Shown piece after piece: positions 32,585-43,068 of a stretch of 64,000 nt of DNA. The notes beneath the pieces are model-generated. The model worked only from the letters and a program-made list of their open reading frames with translations, had not been told where the DNA came from and did no database searches. This DNA comes from Rhabdophis nuchalis (Eukaryota > Chordata > Lepidosauria > Squamata > Natricidae), in assembly GCA_039707465.1 (NCBI GenBank), contig CM077647.1, positions 175,642,663 to 175,706,662 on the forward strand, in the 5' to 3' direction. Made by a program: the position numbers and the translations under genes. The first letter of the stretch is position 1, and every line of letters begins with the position of its first letter.

Positions 32585-32671
32585 AATACAATACAATACA
32601 ATACAATACAATACAATACAATACAATACAATACAATACAATACAATACAATACAATACAATACAATACAA
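32585..32671. repeat. (ATACA)n microsatellite
   Basis: About 17 perfect ATACA units; the same pentamer tails the CR1 copies, but no CR1 body adjoins here. Confidence 0.96.
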
Positions 32672-32880
32672 ACAGACAGACACACAGATCTCATATAGAA
32701 AACACTCATATAGAAAACACTACCAGCCAGAATCTCAAAGGCAATCTTTAACTCTTGAACAACAGATTGTGACCTATAGAGAATTGCATTCACCCTGAAG
32801 AACTAGCAATTATATGTGTGCTAACGTAGTATATTTGCTTAGATGTATCTAATGAAAAATTAGTGGATTGTTGAACCTAC

Positions 32881-33007
32881 CATTTTGATTTGAAATCTTC
32901 CCTTCTGGGCATGGAACACAATCATATCAGCAGAATGGATACCCCTCAATCCCTTTCTTCCAGGATCCAGGGAAGCATGGGTCATTGCATCGAGAATGTG
33001 GAGGAAC
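32881..33007 (-). pseudogene. V2R gene B, exon 5, with nonsense codon
   Basis: 127 nt with acceptor AG (33009-33008) and donor GT (32880-32879). Frame: [13 protein letters not shown], then PFC followed by TGA at 32929-32927 in place of the second Cys of the CC pair, then [15 protein letters not shown]. The stop removes the membrane domain. Confidence 0.92.
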
Positions 33008-33158
33008 CTGGCGATAAGCATTAAAAGAGAAATTTTAAAAATAGTTATTAGGGTTTCTTCTTTATAAGGGGAACGAATATGCAACCTGAATATGAAAGTG
33101 TGGCTTTTATATTGGAATGTCATTTTCTCAATGCTTCAGAAGACATGTAAACAAAAGA

Positions 33159-33634
33159 CCGTATTTTTTGGAGTATAAGACCCATATTTTCCCTCAAAAA
33201 AGAGGCTGAAATTCTGGGTGCGTCTTATACACTGAGTACAGATGTGTTGGCCTCCCAAAACCCCACTTCCTTCACCAAAATGCTCCTGGAGGCTGGAGAG
33301 GGCAGAAATGAGCGAAAAACAGGTAGGTTTTTTGCTTGTTTTTGCCCACCCACCAGCCCTCAGAAGCTCTGTACAAGCCTCCTAAAGGCTATGCATGCCC
33401 TTTTTTTGATGAAAAACTGCCCAGTTTTCATGAAAAAAGAGTCATTTTTGCTCATTTTTGCCCCCACCCCCCACCCCTCAGGAGCACTCTACAAGCCTCC
33501 TAAAGGCTTTGCATATCCCTTTTTTAAAAATGAAAAACGGGCTGTTTTGGGGAGGTCTGCAGAGTGCAAAAACCTTTTTTTTAAATTTGCCTCTTCAAAA
33601 TCTTGGTGCGTCTTATACTCTGAAAAATATGGTA
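33159..33634. mobile_element. TIR element (TATAAGACGCACC family), full length
   Basis: Left end CCGTATTTTTTGGAGTATAA and right end TGCGTCTTATACTCTGAAAA then ATATGG are inverted copies about 25 bp long. Between them are repeated CTCCTAAAGGCTnTGCAT blocks. No transposase. It ends only 22 bp from the gene B exon 4 donor. Confidence 0.8.
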
Positions 33635-33655
33635 GTGGGTTAAATGACTCCATAC

Positions 33656-33883
33656 CAGGTTAAAAGCAGGGTGCCAGACAATCCTGTCTTCATCGATGAA
33701 TAATTCCTTCCCTTTTGCAGCATGAGGATCTATGCTTCCAACTCTAACTCTCTGAAAGGATCGATTTGGAAAAGGGATGAAATTAATGATGTCGAATCCA
33801 CCCATTGCTTCTCCTTTGTCATTCAGGAACAATGTCTCTCTGGCTGAATTGTTAAAAGAAATGCCTTGAAGAAATGGATGGAG
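33656..33883 (-). pseudogene. V2R gene B, exon 4
   Basis: 228 nt, acceptor AG (33885-33884), donor GT (33655-33654). Reads LHPFLQGISF, LNDKGEAMGGFDIINF, PNRSFQRVRVGSID, DEDRIVWHPAFN, with the last codon CTG (Leu) where the paralogues have CAG (Gln). Otherwise open. Confidence 0.9.
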
Positions 33884-33961
33884 CTATTTGAAAGAGAAGG
33901 AAAACGACAGGGGATTGAAAGGATGACAATGGAGAGGCATATTCAAATTTTATATTCAAAG

Positions 33962-34762
33962 CCACGGTGGCGCAGTGGTTGGAGTGCAGTACTGCAGGCT
34001 ACTTCTGTTGCCTGCTGGCTGCCTGCAATTCAGCAGTTCGAATCTCACCGAGCTCAAGGTTGACTCAGCCTTCCATCCTTCCAAGGTGGGTAAAATGAGG
34101 ACCGAAATTGTTGGGGGGAATAGGCTGACTCTGAACCACTTAGAGAGGGCTGCAAAGCACTGTGAAGCTGTATATTGATGGACTGGCTGCTAAAGCAAGG
34201 TCATAGCACACACTTGAAAGTAAATCAGGAAGACTGTAATAGGGGGTGTCCCTCTGTCTCACAAGAACAAAGAATGCTTATCAACAGGAAATATGCATGT
34301 GTAAAGCTTGTAGCAGTTATGGGTAGCTGGAAAGTTGATAAAAGCAACAAGAATTAGACAACTTGCAGACCTCAGCTAAAAGTTAGAGATGAAGATGGCC
34401 TGCAGCAAATGAAATCTGTATTAGATAATTCCTGGGGCATTCATTAGCTAAGACCTAGGAATGAGACAGCAAAAGACCAATAGAACAAATCGTAGAATTA
34501 GTGCTAAAATGTTTATTAGAGGATATTTCTTATTATTTCACCTTGTCCCGCCTCTTCTTTAGTGAAAATGTATAAAGCTTTCTTAATCCTTTGTTCTTGG
34601 TTCTTGGCCTTTTGACCAGGAACACTTTTCCATGGTGTACTCCAATAAAAAGCAATCAGAAAACATGCACCTCATGTCTGGCATCCATCATTGGCTTCGG
34701 CACCAGGCTCAGACCCGAATTGGGGACAACAATCAGATCTAAGTGCTATTGCTACTGCTTCA
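33962..34762 (+). mobile_element. tRNA-derived squamate SINE (Sauria type), split by a solo LTR
   Basis: The tRNA-like head has TGGCGCAGTGGTTGGAGTGC (A box region) and CAGTTCGAATCTC (B box), followed by GGTTGACTCAGCCTTCC and TTAGAGAGGGCTGCAAAGC. The body stops at GCTGTATAT (34175), and its 3' tail, TCTAAGTGCTATTGCTACTG, resumes at about 34738 after an LTR-like insert. The head also inserted into V2R gene B between exon 4 and the exon 3 remnants. Confidence 0.87.
34176..34731 (+). mobile_element. solo LTR (556 bp) inside a SINE
   Basis: The insert starts TGATGGACTGG and ends GGGGACAACA, so it has TG...CA termini. It carries TATAAA at 34571-34576 and AATAAA at 34644-34649 in proper order for U3-R-U5. 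The SINE parts on either side show it is an insertion. The short target duplication is not clear. There is no internal retroviral sequence. Confidence 0.7.
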
Positions 34763-34867
34763 TTCACACAGTCTTCACATTTCTATCATTATTACCAAAC
34801 AGGTACACCTAAAAATTGATAATGTGCATTGCACGGATATGCACGCATGCCTTCTATTATTAAATAG

Positions 34868-36300
34868 ATATTTATTTTATTTTTATTTTTATCACATTTA
34901 TATCCCGCCCTTCTCCACGAAGGACCCAGGGCGGCGCACAGGAATTTAAAAACATACAAAACAATAAATACAGAATTTAAAAACATATTAAATTACAATC
35001 CTATGCTAAAATCCTAATTAAAATCCCCAGTTTAAAACTATCTAAAATAGCCCCGACGGGAGGTTAGGCTAGGCCGGTTTGCTGAAAGAGATGTGTCTTT
35101 AGACACTGGCGGAAGAGGCGGAGGTCCGAGATGGTGCGCAATTCAGGGGGTAGGTCGTTCCAAAGGGCAGGGCCCGCCACAGAGAAGGCTCTTCCCCTGG
35201 GTGTTGCCAGTCGGCATTGCCCGGCCGACGGCACCCTGAGAAGGCCCTCTCTGTGGGAGCGGATCGGCCGAAGGGATGTATGGGTCAGGAGACGGTCTCG
35301 CATATAACTAGGCCCCGAGCCATGGAGCACTTTAAAGATGGTCGTCAGAACATTGAAGCGCACCCGAAAGGCCACAGGAAGCCAGTGCAGCTCGCGCAGG
35401 ATCAGTGTTATATGGGAGCATCTAGAGGCTCCCGTAATCACCCGCGTGGCTGCATTCTGGACTAACTGTAGCTTTCGAGTGCACCTCAAGGGAAGCCCCA
35501 TGTAGAGAGCATTACAGTAGTCGAGTCAGGATGTCACGAGAGCTTGAGTGACTGTGCGAAGGGCAGCCGGGTCCAGTAAGGGGCACAATTGGCGCATCAG
35601 GCATACCTGATGAAACACCCCCCTGGCCACGGCTGCCACATGGTCCTCCATGGACAGCCGGTAGTCCAGGAGGACACCCAAATTGCGCGTCCTCTCCACG
35701 GGGGCCAGTGTTTCGCCCCCAATGGCCAGAGTTGGAGTAATCTGGCTGACCCGGGGTGCCGGAAACCACAGCCACTCAGTCTTGGATGGTTTGGGCTTGA
35801 GTTTGTTACTACCCATCCAGATCCGTACGGCCTCCAAACACCGGAACAGCACCTCGGCGGCATCGTTGGGGTGGTCTGTAGAACTGGGTGTCATCAGCGT
35901 ACAGATGGTATCCCTCCCCAAAAGCATGGATGATCTCGCCCAGCGGCTTCATATATATGTTGAACAGGAGGGGCGAGAGGACCGACCCCTGAGAAATCCC
36001 GCATAAGAGGGGTCTTGAGGTCGACCTCTGCCCTCCTGTCAACACATATTGCGACCGACCAGAGAGGTAGGATGAGAACCACCGTGAAACGGTGCCTCCC
36101 AGCCCCAACCCCCCCCAGTCGGTGCAATAGGATACCATGGTTGATGGTATCAAAAGCCGCTGAGAGGTCTAACAGGACTAGGATAGAGGAACAGCCTCTA
36201 TCCCACGCCCTCCAGAGATCATCAACCAACGCGACCAATGCCGTCTCGGTGCTGTGACCGGGTCGGAAGCCGGACTTGCGCGGGTCTAGATATTCTTTCA
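34868..36300 (-). mobile_element. L2-clade LINE, 5'-truncated, with degraded RT
   Basis: Minus sense, the RT reads [40 protein letters not shown], then, after a frameshift, [20 protein letters not shown] and [10 protein letters not shown] second frameshift leads into EAVRIWMGSNKLKPKPSKTE. The C-terminus MGLPLRCTRKLQLVQNAATR to FQQTGLA is open. 3' UTR and TATCCCGCCCTTCTCC tail end at 34868. Confidence 0.9.
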
Positions 36301-36556
36301 AGAAAGGATAAAAAACAGCATCAAAGTATCAAATCAGAATAGAAAGAGTTTATTGGATGTGATTTATGTTCACTATTAAAAAAAAATCTAGTATCTCTGT
36401 ATCTCCTCATATTTTCATCTTTTCTTTCTTAATTGGTACAAAACTATTTTGGGAGCCTGGGATAGACAAATTTGGTTTAATTTGTTTTTATAATGTGAGA
36501 TTTGAATGTTCTTCAGTAAATAGAAGAGAGAAAAATTCTTATGAAGATAGTTTTTA

Positions 36557-36698
36557 AAGGTTGACTCAGCCTTCCATCCTTCCAAGGTGGGTAAAGTGAG
36601 GACCCAAATTGTTGGGGGTAATATGCTGACTCTGTAAACCGCTTAGAGAGGACTGCAAAGCACTGTAAAGCAGTTAATGCTATTGCTATGCTATTTTC
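36557..36698 (+). mobile_element. Sauria-type SINE, 5'-truncated
   Basis: Begins GGTTGACTCAGCCTTCCATC and continues to TTAATGCTATTGCTATGC; the tRNA head is missing. Confidence 0.8.
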
Positions 36699-36739
36699 AA
36701 AAGGATGGAGGCCACAACTGAAAACGACTACATTTTAAC

Positions 36740-37265
36740 AGATGACATTTTAACAGAGTTGGAAGGGAACTTGTAGGTCATATAGTCCAACCCCTCACCC
36801 AAGTAGGAGACCCTACACCATTTCTAACAAATAGCAATCCAATCTCTTCTTGAAAGTCTCAAGCGATGAATCTCCCACAATTTCCGAAGGCAACGTCTGT
36901 TTCATGGGTCGATTGCTCTCACTGTGAGAAAATGTCTCCTTATTTCCAGATTGAATCTCTCCTTGTTCAGTTGCCATCCATTATTCCTTGTCTGGCCTTC
37001 ATGTGCTTTGGAGAATAGCTTGACCCCCTCCTCTCTGGGACAACCCCTCAAATATTGGAAAAATGCTATCATGTCTCCTCTAGTCCTTCTCTTCACTAGA
37101 TTAGCCATGCCCAGTTCCTGTAACTGTTCTTCATATGTTTTAGTCTCCAGTCCCCTAATTATCCTGGTTGCTCTTCTCGGCACTTTTTTCTAAAGTCTCA
37201 ACATCTTTTTTTGTAATGTGCTGACCACAACTGGATGCAGTACTCTAGGTGTGGGCTTTATAGAG
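36740..37265 (-). mobile_element. CR1 LINE 3' end, older subfamily
   Basis: Minus sense: RATRIIRGLETKTYEEQLQE, ANLVKRRTRGDMIAFFQYLR, GQTRNNGWQLNKE, plus the AACAGAGTTGGAAGGGA end. No long tail. Confidence 0.85.
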
Positions 37266-37460
37266 TAGTATTAGTCTCATATATCTCATACATTCCTCTT
37301 GAATTCTAATAGCAACAGAATGCTCAGCTTCTCCACTTGAAATCTTCAGAAGACAAACTGAAGTAACTAAACTGAAGTAACTTGGAATAATGGTTATTTG
37401 TGGAGATGCCAAAATGGAAGTGATCAAGGACTTTGTTTTAACCATGTCTTACTAGGCAAA

Positions 37461-38441
37461 CTACCATATTTTTCGGAGTGTAAGACACACCAAAGTATAA
37501 GATGAACCAAGGTTTTAAAGAGGAAAATTTTAAAAAAAAGTTTTTGCACTCTGCAAACCTCCCAAAAATGGCCCGGTTTTTTGCTCATTTCTGCCCTCCC
37601 CAGCCCCCAGGAGTTGTCTGAAAGCCTTCTAAAAGCTATGCACAGCCATTTTGGTGAAGGGATGGGGTTTTGGGAGGCTGTATAAATGTAACGCTCTCTA
37701 CATGGGGCTCCCCTTGAGGTGCACCCGAAAACTACAGCTAGTTCAGAATGCAGCCGCGCGGGCAACATTGGGTACCTCCAGGTATTCCCACGTAACACCA
37801 CTCCTGAGTGAGCTGCACTGGCTGCCTGTGATCTTTCGGGTGCCCTTCAAGGTGCTGGTCACCATCTTCAAAGCGCTCCATGGCATGGGACCTAGCTATC
37901 TGCGGGATCCGCATCCTACCCCATACATCCCTTCGGCCGAATCGCTCCCACAGAGAGGGGCTTCTCCAGGTGCCATCCACTAGGCAATGCCAGCGGGTGA
38001 TGCCCAGGGGAAGGGCCTTCTCGGTGGGCCCGACCCTCTGGAACGACCTACCCCCCGAACTTAGATCTATCACGGACCTCCGCTCCTTCCGCCAGGAACT
38101 AAAAACCTACTTTTTCCAACAGGCCGGCCTGGCCTAACCTACCATATTTAGCCTCAGTTGTTTAGTAGAGAAATTTTATATTGGGCTTTAGGGATTTTAA
38201 TGGGGTAGTTTTTAGCACAGGGTGTAATTTAATACAGTTTTATGTATTTATGTATTTATTGTGATATATTGTGTTTTTATATTTCCTGTGCACCGCCCCG
38301 ACTCCCTTCAGGGACAGAGGGCGGTTAATAAGTCGAATAAATGAAATGAAATGAAATTCAGTGTATAAGACGCCTCCAGATTTTCAGCCTCTTTTTTGAG
38401 GGAAAAGGTGCATCTTATACTGCAAAAAATACCGGTATGTT
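37461..38441. mobile_element. TIR element (TATAAGACGCACC family) split by L2
   Basis: Left end TACCATATTTTTCGGAGTGT at 37461 and right end TCTTATACTGCAAAAAATAC near 38437. The interior stops at GGGAGGCTGTATAAA (37687) and resumes at TTCAGTGTATAAGACGCC (38350). The sequence between is a plus-sense L2. Confidence 0.78.
37688..38349 (+). mobile_element. L2-clade LINE 3' end inserted in a TIR element
   Basis: Begins GTAACGCTCTCTACATGGGG and encodes YKCNALYMGLPLRCTRKLQL, ELHWLPVIFRVPFKV, then, after frameshifts, [20 protein letters not shown] and YFFQQAGLA, followed by the 3' UTR and a (GAAAT)n tail. Confidence 0.87.
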
Positions 38442-38628
38442 GATTTTCTACACAAATCCTATTAACATATTGATCCTGATTTATATAGTAGCTTCTCAAT
38501 GATTAGACATTAACTTTATTCCCCAAGCATTAAAAAAAATGTGACGTTTTTGCACAATTGGTTCAAAACATAATTCTGCACCAAAGTTTTCATTGCAATA
38601 AGAGAAGTGTCCAACAGAGAGTGAATAC

Positions 38629-38665
38629 TTGCCAAGACTGCAGATCTGGAAGCTCAAAATCTCTA
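38629..38665 (-). pseudogene. V2R gene B, exon 3 remnant (3' end)
   Basis: The inverse of GAGCTTCCAGATCTGCAGTC then TTGGCAA precedes GTATTC and GTTGGACACTTC in minus sense. It matches the last codons of exon 3 (L-Q-S/A-W-Q) and the first intron bases of genes A and C. The rest of exon 3 is missing here; unrelated AT-rich DNA follows. Confidence 0.65.
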
Positions 38666-39444
38666 GATTAATCATACATATATATTACCCCACCCTCCAC
38701 CCTAACCCTCCCCCACCTCCCATTCAAACCCACCCCCCTGACTTCCGCTATACACCACTCTAATAATTCCAAGCATCCCAAATATTATTTACTCTATTCA
38801 CCTATCAATCTAAGCATTCTTACCTAAAAGCTACATAGTACTTCCTAATCTGATATTTATTCTGTATATAATCAATCCATTAGAAACCTTATAACAAACT
38901 CAACATAAACCCACACCTTTAACCTTATAGTTAAACATTAAAATACATAGAAAATAATTCTTAAGATCTATATATCCTAGCTCAAATTTACATCCTTCCT
39001 GATTCAAAAGGTTTACTATTTTCCCCCTCTCCATTTGCTTAATTGCCCACTTAGCAACACAAAAAATGTAAAGATTACTCTAATATTTGAAAAGAGCAAA
39101 GTTACTACTCTCTTCACAAAGGAAACAGAAGTGGTATAGGAAGATTTCAGATCCTATCACAGGAAGGATACAGTAAATTGCAAGAAAATTTCTACTTCAT
39201 TATATAGATGATGATAATTTCTTGGAATGTAGATACCATCTATAAAATATAATATAAACTTCTTCCAACAGATATTCCAAACCAAAAACGCAATATCGTA
39301 ACAACCAGATTGACTGCAAATGCTCTGGTGCTATATCCCTTTTGCCTTATAGCTATGCCATTTAAGAGATTCAAATCCAAAATTATATTCAACAAGACTT
39401 CTAGGATTAAAATATATAACATTAAAGATAATAAACCTTATCCA
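38666..39444. other. uncharacterised insert within the remains of V2R gene B exon 3
   Basis: AC- and AT-rich DNA starting ACCCCACCCTCCACCC lies between the two exon 3 remnants, so it replaced or invaded the exon. ATAATTTCTTGGAATGTAG near 39211 recalls the start of an L1 endonuclease (IISWNV), but no supporting frame was found. Identity unknown. Confidence 0.35.
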
Positions 39445-39506
39445 AATCCCATGCACACCTTTCCAAGCAATGCAGTTTTCTTATTTTCAGCATCTGCCAG
39501 AAATGT
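39445..39506 (-). pseudogene. V2R gene B, exon 3 remnant (middle)
   Basis: Minus sense reads VTFLADAENKKTALLGKVCM, matching VTFMADPESKEIALFRKVWI in gene A exon 3. It is cut on its 5' side by a SINE at 39508. The rest of lobe I and exon 2 were not found anywhere between here and exon 1. Confidence 0.8.
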
Positions 39507-39507
39507 G

Positions 39508-39640
39508 ACAGAAGGATGGAAGGCTGAGTCAACCTTGAGCCTGGTGAGATTCGACTTGCCAAACTGCTGGCTGTCGGTGATCAGCAGAAGTAGCTTGCCA
39601 TACTGCACCCTACCCACTGCACCAGTGCAGCTCAGCGGTG
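39508..39640 (-). mobile_element. Sauria-type SINE, head half
   Basis: Inverted SINE: GGATGGAAGGCTGAGTCAAC, GATTCGACTTGCC (B box region) and GCACTGCACCAGTGCAGC-like head. It is inserted in V2R gene B exon 3. Confidence 0.78.
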
Positions 39641-39736
39641 GATAAGTTACAGTTAAACTCAAATAGCTTTTATTCATGTATGCAATGTTTGAGAATCTGG
39701 TTAAGATTAGGGGGAAAAAAGGAGAACAATTCTTAC

Positions 39737-39939
39737 AGTGGCAAGTCAAAAGGTTTCAGAGAGGGATGCTCCTTAAATTGACTTTCATAAAAGTGGTAAA
39801 CGATGTGAGACAGTATCCCACCGATGACGAGACCGCCAGGGTGGCACCACTCATGTGGGACAGGGGAAATATCTTTTGCAGGGGAGGCCAAAGCCACCGC
39901 TTTGTGCCCCAAGAACATCAGAAGGAGCAGCATTTTCAC
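39737..39939 (-). pseudogene. V2R gene B, exon 1 (signal peptide)
   Basis: 203 nt from ATG (39939-39937) to the GTAAGA donor (39736 down), ending in the same phase as gene A. It encodes MKMLLLLMFLGHKAVALASP, VPHEWCHPGGLVIGGILSHI and FKEHPSLKPFDLP. The conserved YQPGD has become CHPGG, and the Cys after the signal peptide in gene A is replaced. A second ATG two codons in is an equally good start. First exon of the decayed gene B. Confidence 0.87.
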
Positions 39940-40405
39940 TGCATATTTAAGCTGAAAATGCCTGTGCCTTTCAGCCTATGCCTAGAGGAGCATAGATTCC
40001 AACGATTAATCAAATGGTTAATCCAAGGTTTAGATCTGAGAATGCAGCAACAGAGAAGAGCCAACAATTTCTAAATGAAGACCCACGAGAGTGCAAATTC
40101 GTATTTTGGATATCACCAGGGTTTCAAACAACACTTTGGCAGAAGAAAAGGAAGGAGGGAACTTGATGCAATGAATCTAATTGACCCCTTTTTCCTCTTG
40201 AACCTCCCTGGGGTTCAATAACTATTTTAGCAACAATGGTGGGTTTTTTTTTTTAATTTAAACACTCTTCTCTACATCCTTTGATGTTTTGATGTAGCTA
40301 GGAAAATAGAATGACTGCTCTCAGGGATAATTATTTTGTTTTTGGTGAGAGAATAAGTGGCTCAACTCTTTTTTGAAATGAGCAAAGGCCTCAACAGTAG
40401 TATAC

Positions 40406-41523
40406 CATGTTTTTCGGAGTATAAGATGCACCAGAGTATAAGACGCACCAAGATTTTGAAGAGGCAAATTTAAAAAAAAGTTTTTGCACTCTGCAGACCT
40501 CCCAAAAATGATCCATATTTTCACAAAAACAGCCCCATTTTTTCAAAAAAAAACCTAACAGCATGAATAGCCTTTAGAAGGTTTGTAGATTGCTCCTGGG
40601 GAGGGGAGCAAAAATGAGCAAAAATGGCCTGTTTTTCACAAAAATGGGCTCATTTTTTATCCATAAAAAGGGCATGCATAGCCTTTAGGAGGCTTATAGA
40701 ATGCTCCTGGTGGCTGAAGGGGCAAAATTGAGCAAAAACGGCCCATTTGTTCACTCAGTTCTGTCCTCCCCAGCCCCCAGGAGCACTCTGAAAGCCTCCT
40801 AAAGGCTATGCATGGCCATTTTGATGAAGGAGGTGGGGTTTCAGTGTATAAGACACACCCAGCTTTTCACCCTCTGTTTTGAGGGGGAAAGATGCATCTT
40901 AACACCTCTCATAACACCTCTCCTGCGCAGGCTGCACTGGCTGCCTGTGGCCTTTCGGGTGCGCTTCAAGACACGGGTCCTAGTTACATCTTTAAAGCGC
41001 TCCATGGCACGGGTCCTAGTTACTTGCGAGACCGCCTCCTACCTCATACATCCCTCAGACCGATTCGCTCCCACAGAGAGAGTCTTCTCCGGGTGCCGTC
41101 GGCCGGGCAATGCCGACTGGCGACGCTCAGGGGAAGGGCCTTCTCTGTCGCAGGCCCTGCCCTCTGGAACGACCTACCCCCTGATCTCAGGACTATCACG
41201 GACCTCCGCCTCTTCCGCCAACGTCTAAAGACACACTTCTTCCATCTAGCTGGCCTGGCTTAATTTTCGAGACTATTTTATCGACTGATTTTAAATTAAT
41301 CTAAAGTTTTAATAAGTGGGTTTTTTAATTGATTTTAGCACAGGGCATTGTTTATTTAATAGGATTTTATATTGACTATTTACGACGTATTTATTTTTAT
41401 ATATGTTTGTATCCATTTTAATCTCCTGTGCACCGCCCCGAGTCCCTTATGGGCGAGGACTGCAGTATATAAGTTTAATAAAATCTAAAAATCTAAATCT
41501 TTATATTCCAAAAAATACGGTAA
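40406..41523. mobile_element. TIR element (TATAAGACGCACC family) split by L2
   Basis: Left end ACCATGTTTTTCGGAGTATA at 40406; the right half reaches GATGCATCTTA at 40901 and resumes TTATATTCCAAAAAATACGG after the L2 at 41501. The repeat of ATCTTA/ATCTTTA on the two sides suggests a target duplication made by the L2. Confidence 0.75.
40902..41500 (+). mobile_element. L2-clade LINE 3' end inserted in a TIR element
   Basis: Begins near ACACCTCTCCTGCGCAGGCT; encodes RDRLLPHTSLRPIRSHRESL, LRVPSAGQCRLATLRGRAFS, VAGPALWNDLPPDLRTITDL and FHLAGLA, then the 3' UTR. A local duplication of TAGTTACnTnTTTAAAGCGC lies near 40980-41030. Confidence 0.87.
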
Positions 41524-41892
41524 TTGTAATGAGCAATATCAAACTGACTTAATTAACCTCCCATAATCATTTAAGTGAGGTGGGCAGTATAGAAATTTGA
41601 TGAATGAAATAAAGTTAAGTAACAAAATAAATTAATACATTCATATTCATTTCTTACAATGGAACACAGCTGCTGTTTACCAAGTGAAATGAAAAGAGGG
41701 TTTAATAGAGGATTTTATTTTTATATTAAGGAGTGAAAAACAAGCCAAGTACTCCCGGGGGCTGGGGAGGACAAAAATGAACAAAAAACAATCCATTTTT
41801 GCTTGTTTTTGACCCCCCCCCCAGGCCCCAGGAGCACTCTACAAGCGTCCCAAGCCCTCTGCAGGCCCTTCTCTTTTTGAAAAGACATCACC

Positions 41893-42345
41893 GTGGTCAT
41901 GTGGCTGGCATGACTAAACACCGAAGGAGCACGGAACACTGTTACCTTCCCACCAAAGGTAGTTCCTATTTCTTCTACCTGCACTTTTACGTGCTTTTGA
42001 AGTGCTGGGATGGCAGAAGCTGTGACAAGTAAAGGGAGCCCACTCTGTTACACAGCGCTAGGCATTCAAACTGCCGAACTGTCGACCTTTCTGATCGTCA
42101 CTTGTCCCGGCTTCTACCAACCTAACAGTTCGAAAGCACATAAAAATGCAATTAGAAAAATAGGAACCACCTTTGGTGGGATGGTAACAGCATTCCATGT
42201 GCCTTTGGCATATGACATGCCAGCCACATGACCACAGAGACGTCTTCGAACAGTGCTGGGTCTTCAGCTTTGAAATGGAGATGAGCACCACCCCCTAAAG
42301 TCGGGAACGAGTACCACATATGTGCAAGGGGAAACTTTACCTTTA
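41893..42345. mobile_element. inverted pair of tRNA-derived SINEs (unit 1)
   Basis: A minus-sense SINE part (41893-42098) is followed by a plus-sense part of the same SINE (from about 42100), giving arms 41893-42025 and 42100-42235 that can pair. Recognisable pieces are CCACCTTTGGTGGGA, GACATGCCAGCCACATGACC and ACATATGTGCAAGGGGAAAC. The same family is present as a single plus copy at 54167-54530. Confidence 0.8.
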
Positions 42346-42404
42346 AGGCTATAAAAATCTTAGTTTGCTTTTAGCCAATAGAGCTGGGTTTTGAGTGTGA
42401 GCTG

Positions 42405-42449
42405 CCAAGAAGGGAGGGAGGGAGGAAGGGAGGGAGGGAGGGAGAGAGG
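42405..42449. repeat. GGGA-rich tract upstream of IGHV-1
   Basis: Runs of GGGAGGGAGG located about 75-115 bp upstream of the octamer. Comparable tracts precede IGHV-2, -3 and -4. Confidence 0.85.
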
Positions 42450-42521
42450 CTTCCTGCAGAATCTCCTGAAGAATGCAAGCTCACCTTGCTTTCTAAGAGC
42501 TACTTTATAGCCAGCTGATTT

Positions 42522-42529
42522 ATGCAAAT
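42522..42529 (+). promoter_or_regulatory. IGHV-1 octamer
   Basis: ATGCAAAT, the Oct-1/Oct-2 binding octamer of immunoglobulin V promoters, 104 bp before the leader ATG. A TTTAAAAG sequence lies about 20 bp downstream. Confidence 0.92.
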
Positions 42530-42632
42530 ATCATAAGGTCTTCTTCTTTAAAAGTAGAGCCCTCTGTTTGATTGCCACATTTTCCTCAAATTGTACACGT
42601 TGAATCAGAGGAAAATTCTTTAAGGAACCATT

Positions 42633-43068
42633 ATGAATTTCTTGCTGTTTTTCTTTTCTCTGATAGCCATGCCAAAATGTGAGCACACAAATATAAAGAA
42701 AGCAACAATATAATTTCCCCCCCTGATGTACGTGAATTCTAATTTTTATTTCTCTTACTTCTCCAGGGTCCCTTTCTCAGGTACAACTTGTGTCATCGGG
42801 GCCAGGAACAGTAAGCCCAGGTCAAAATCTTAATTTGCTCTGTAAAGTTACTGGTGTCTCCATCACTAGTAGTAGCTATGCTTGGAACTGGGTCCGTCAG
42901 CCTCCAGGGAAAGGCTTGGAATCTTCCCCTATAATGGGAGAAAATGGTTCTCCTCTTCTCTTCAAAGCCGCACCACCATTTCTTCAGACGACTCCAAGAA
43001 TGAATATTCCCTCCAGCTGACTTCCATGTCAGCTTCTGACACTGCAGTGTATTATTGTGCTCGGGATG
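42633..43068 (+). pseudogene. IGHV: IGHV-1, leader and V exon, with 13-nt deletion
   Basis: L-PART1 (42633-42678) encodes a hydrophobic leader starting [12 protein letters not shown] with donor GTGAGC. The V exon starts after CTCCAG at 42767 with an 11-nt L-PART2, and the mature domain begins [12 protein letters not shown]1 Cys (LLCKVTG), FR2 ([13 protein letters not shown]) and FR3 (VYYCARDAH) are present. The V exon is 302 nt against 315 in IGHV-2; 13 nt after KGLE (about 42920) are missing, which shifts FR2-FR3 out of frame. Pseudogene unless rearrangement or conversion repairs it. Confidence 0.93.

Larger units (their letters stand above)
31768..32880 (-). other. V2R gene B intron 5
   Basis: The intron holds a possible LTR-like block and an (ATACA)n array (see separate entries). 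The rest is AT-rich without recognised features. Confidence 0.55.

Noticed and set aside
33962..34060. tRNA gene from A- and B-box motifs
   Set aside because: The boxes belong to tRNA-derived SINE heads (also at 50560 and 54170); no cloverleaf with proper arms and anticodon was found.
42790..43020. IGHV-1 frame as an open V segment
   Set aside because: The frame departs from V homology after KGLE because of a 13-nt deletion; the remaining residues are off-frame.
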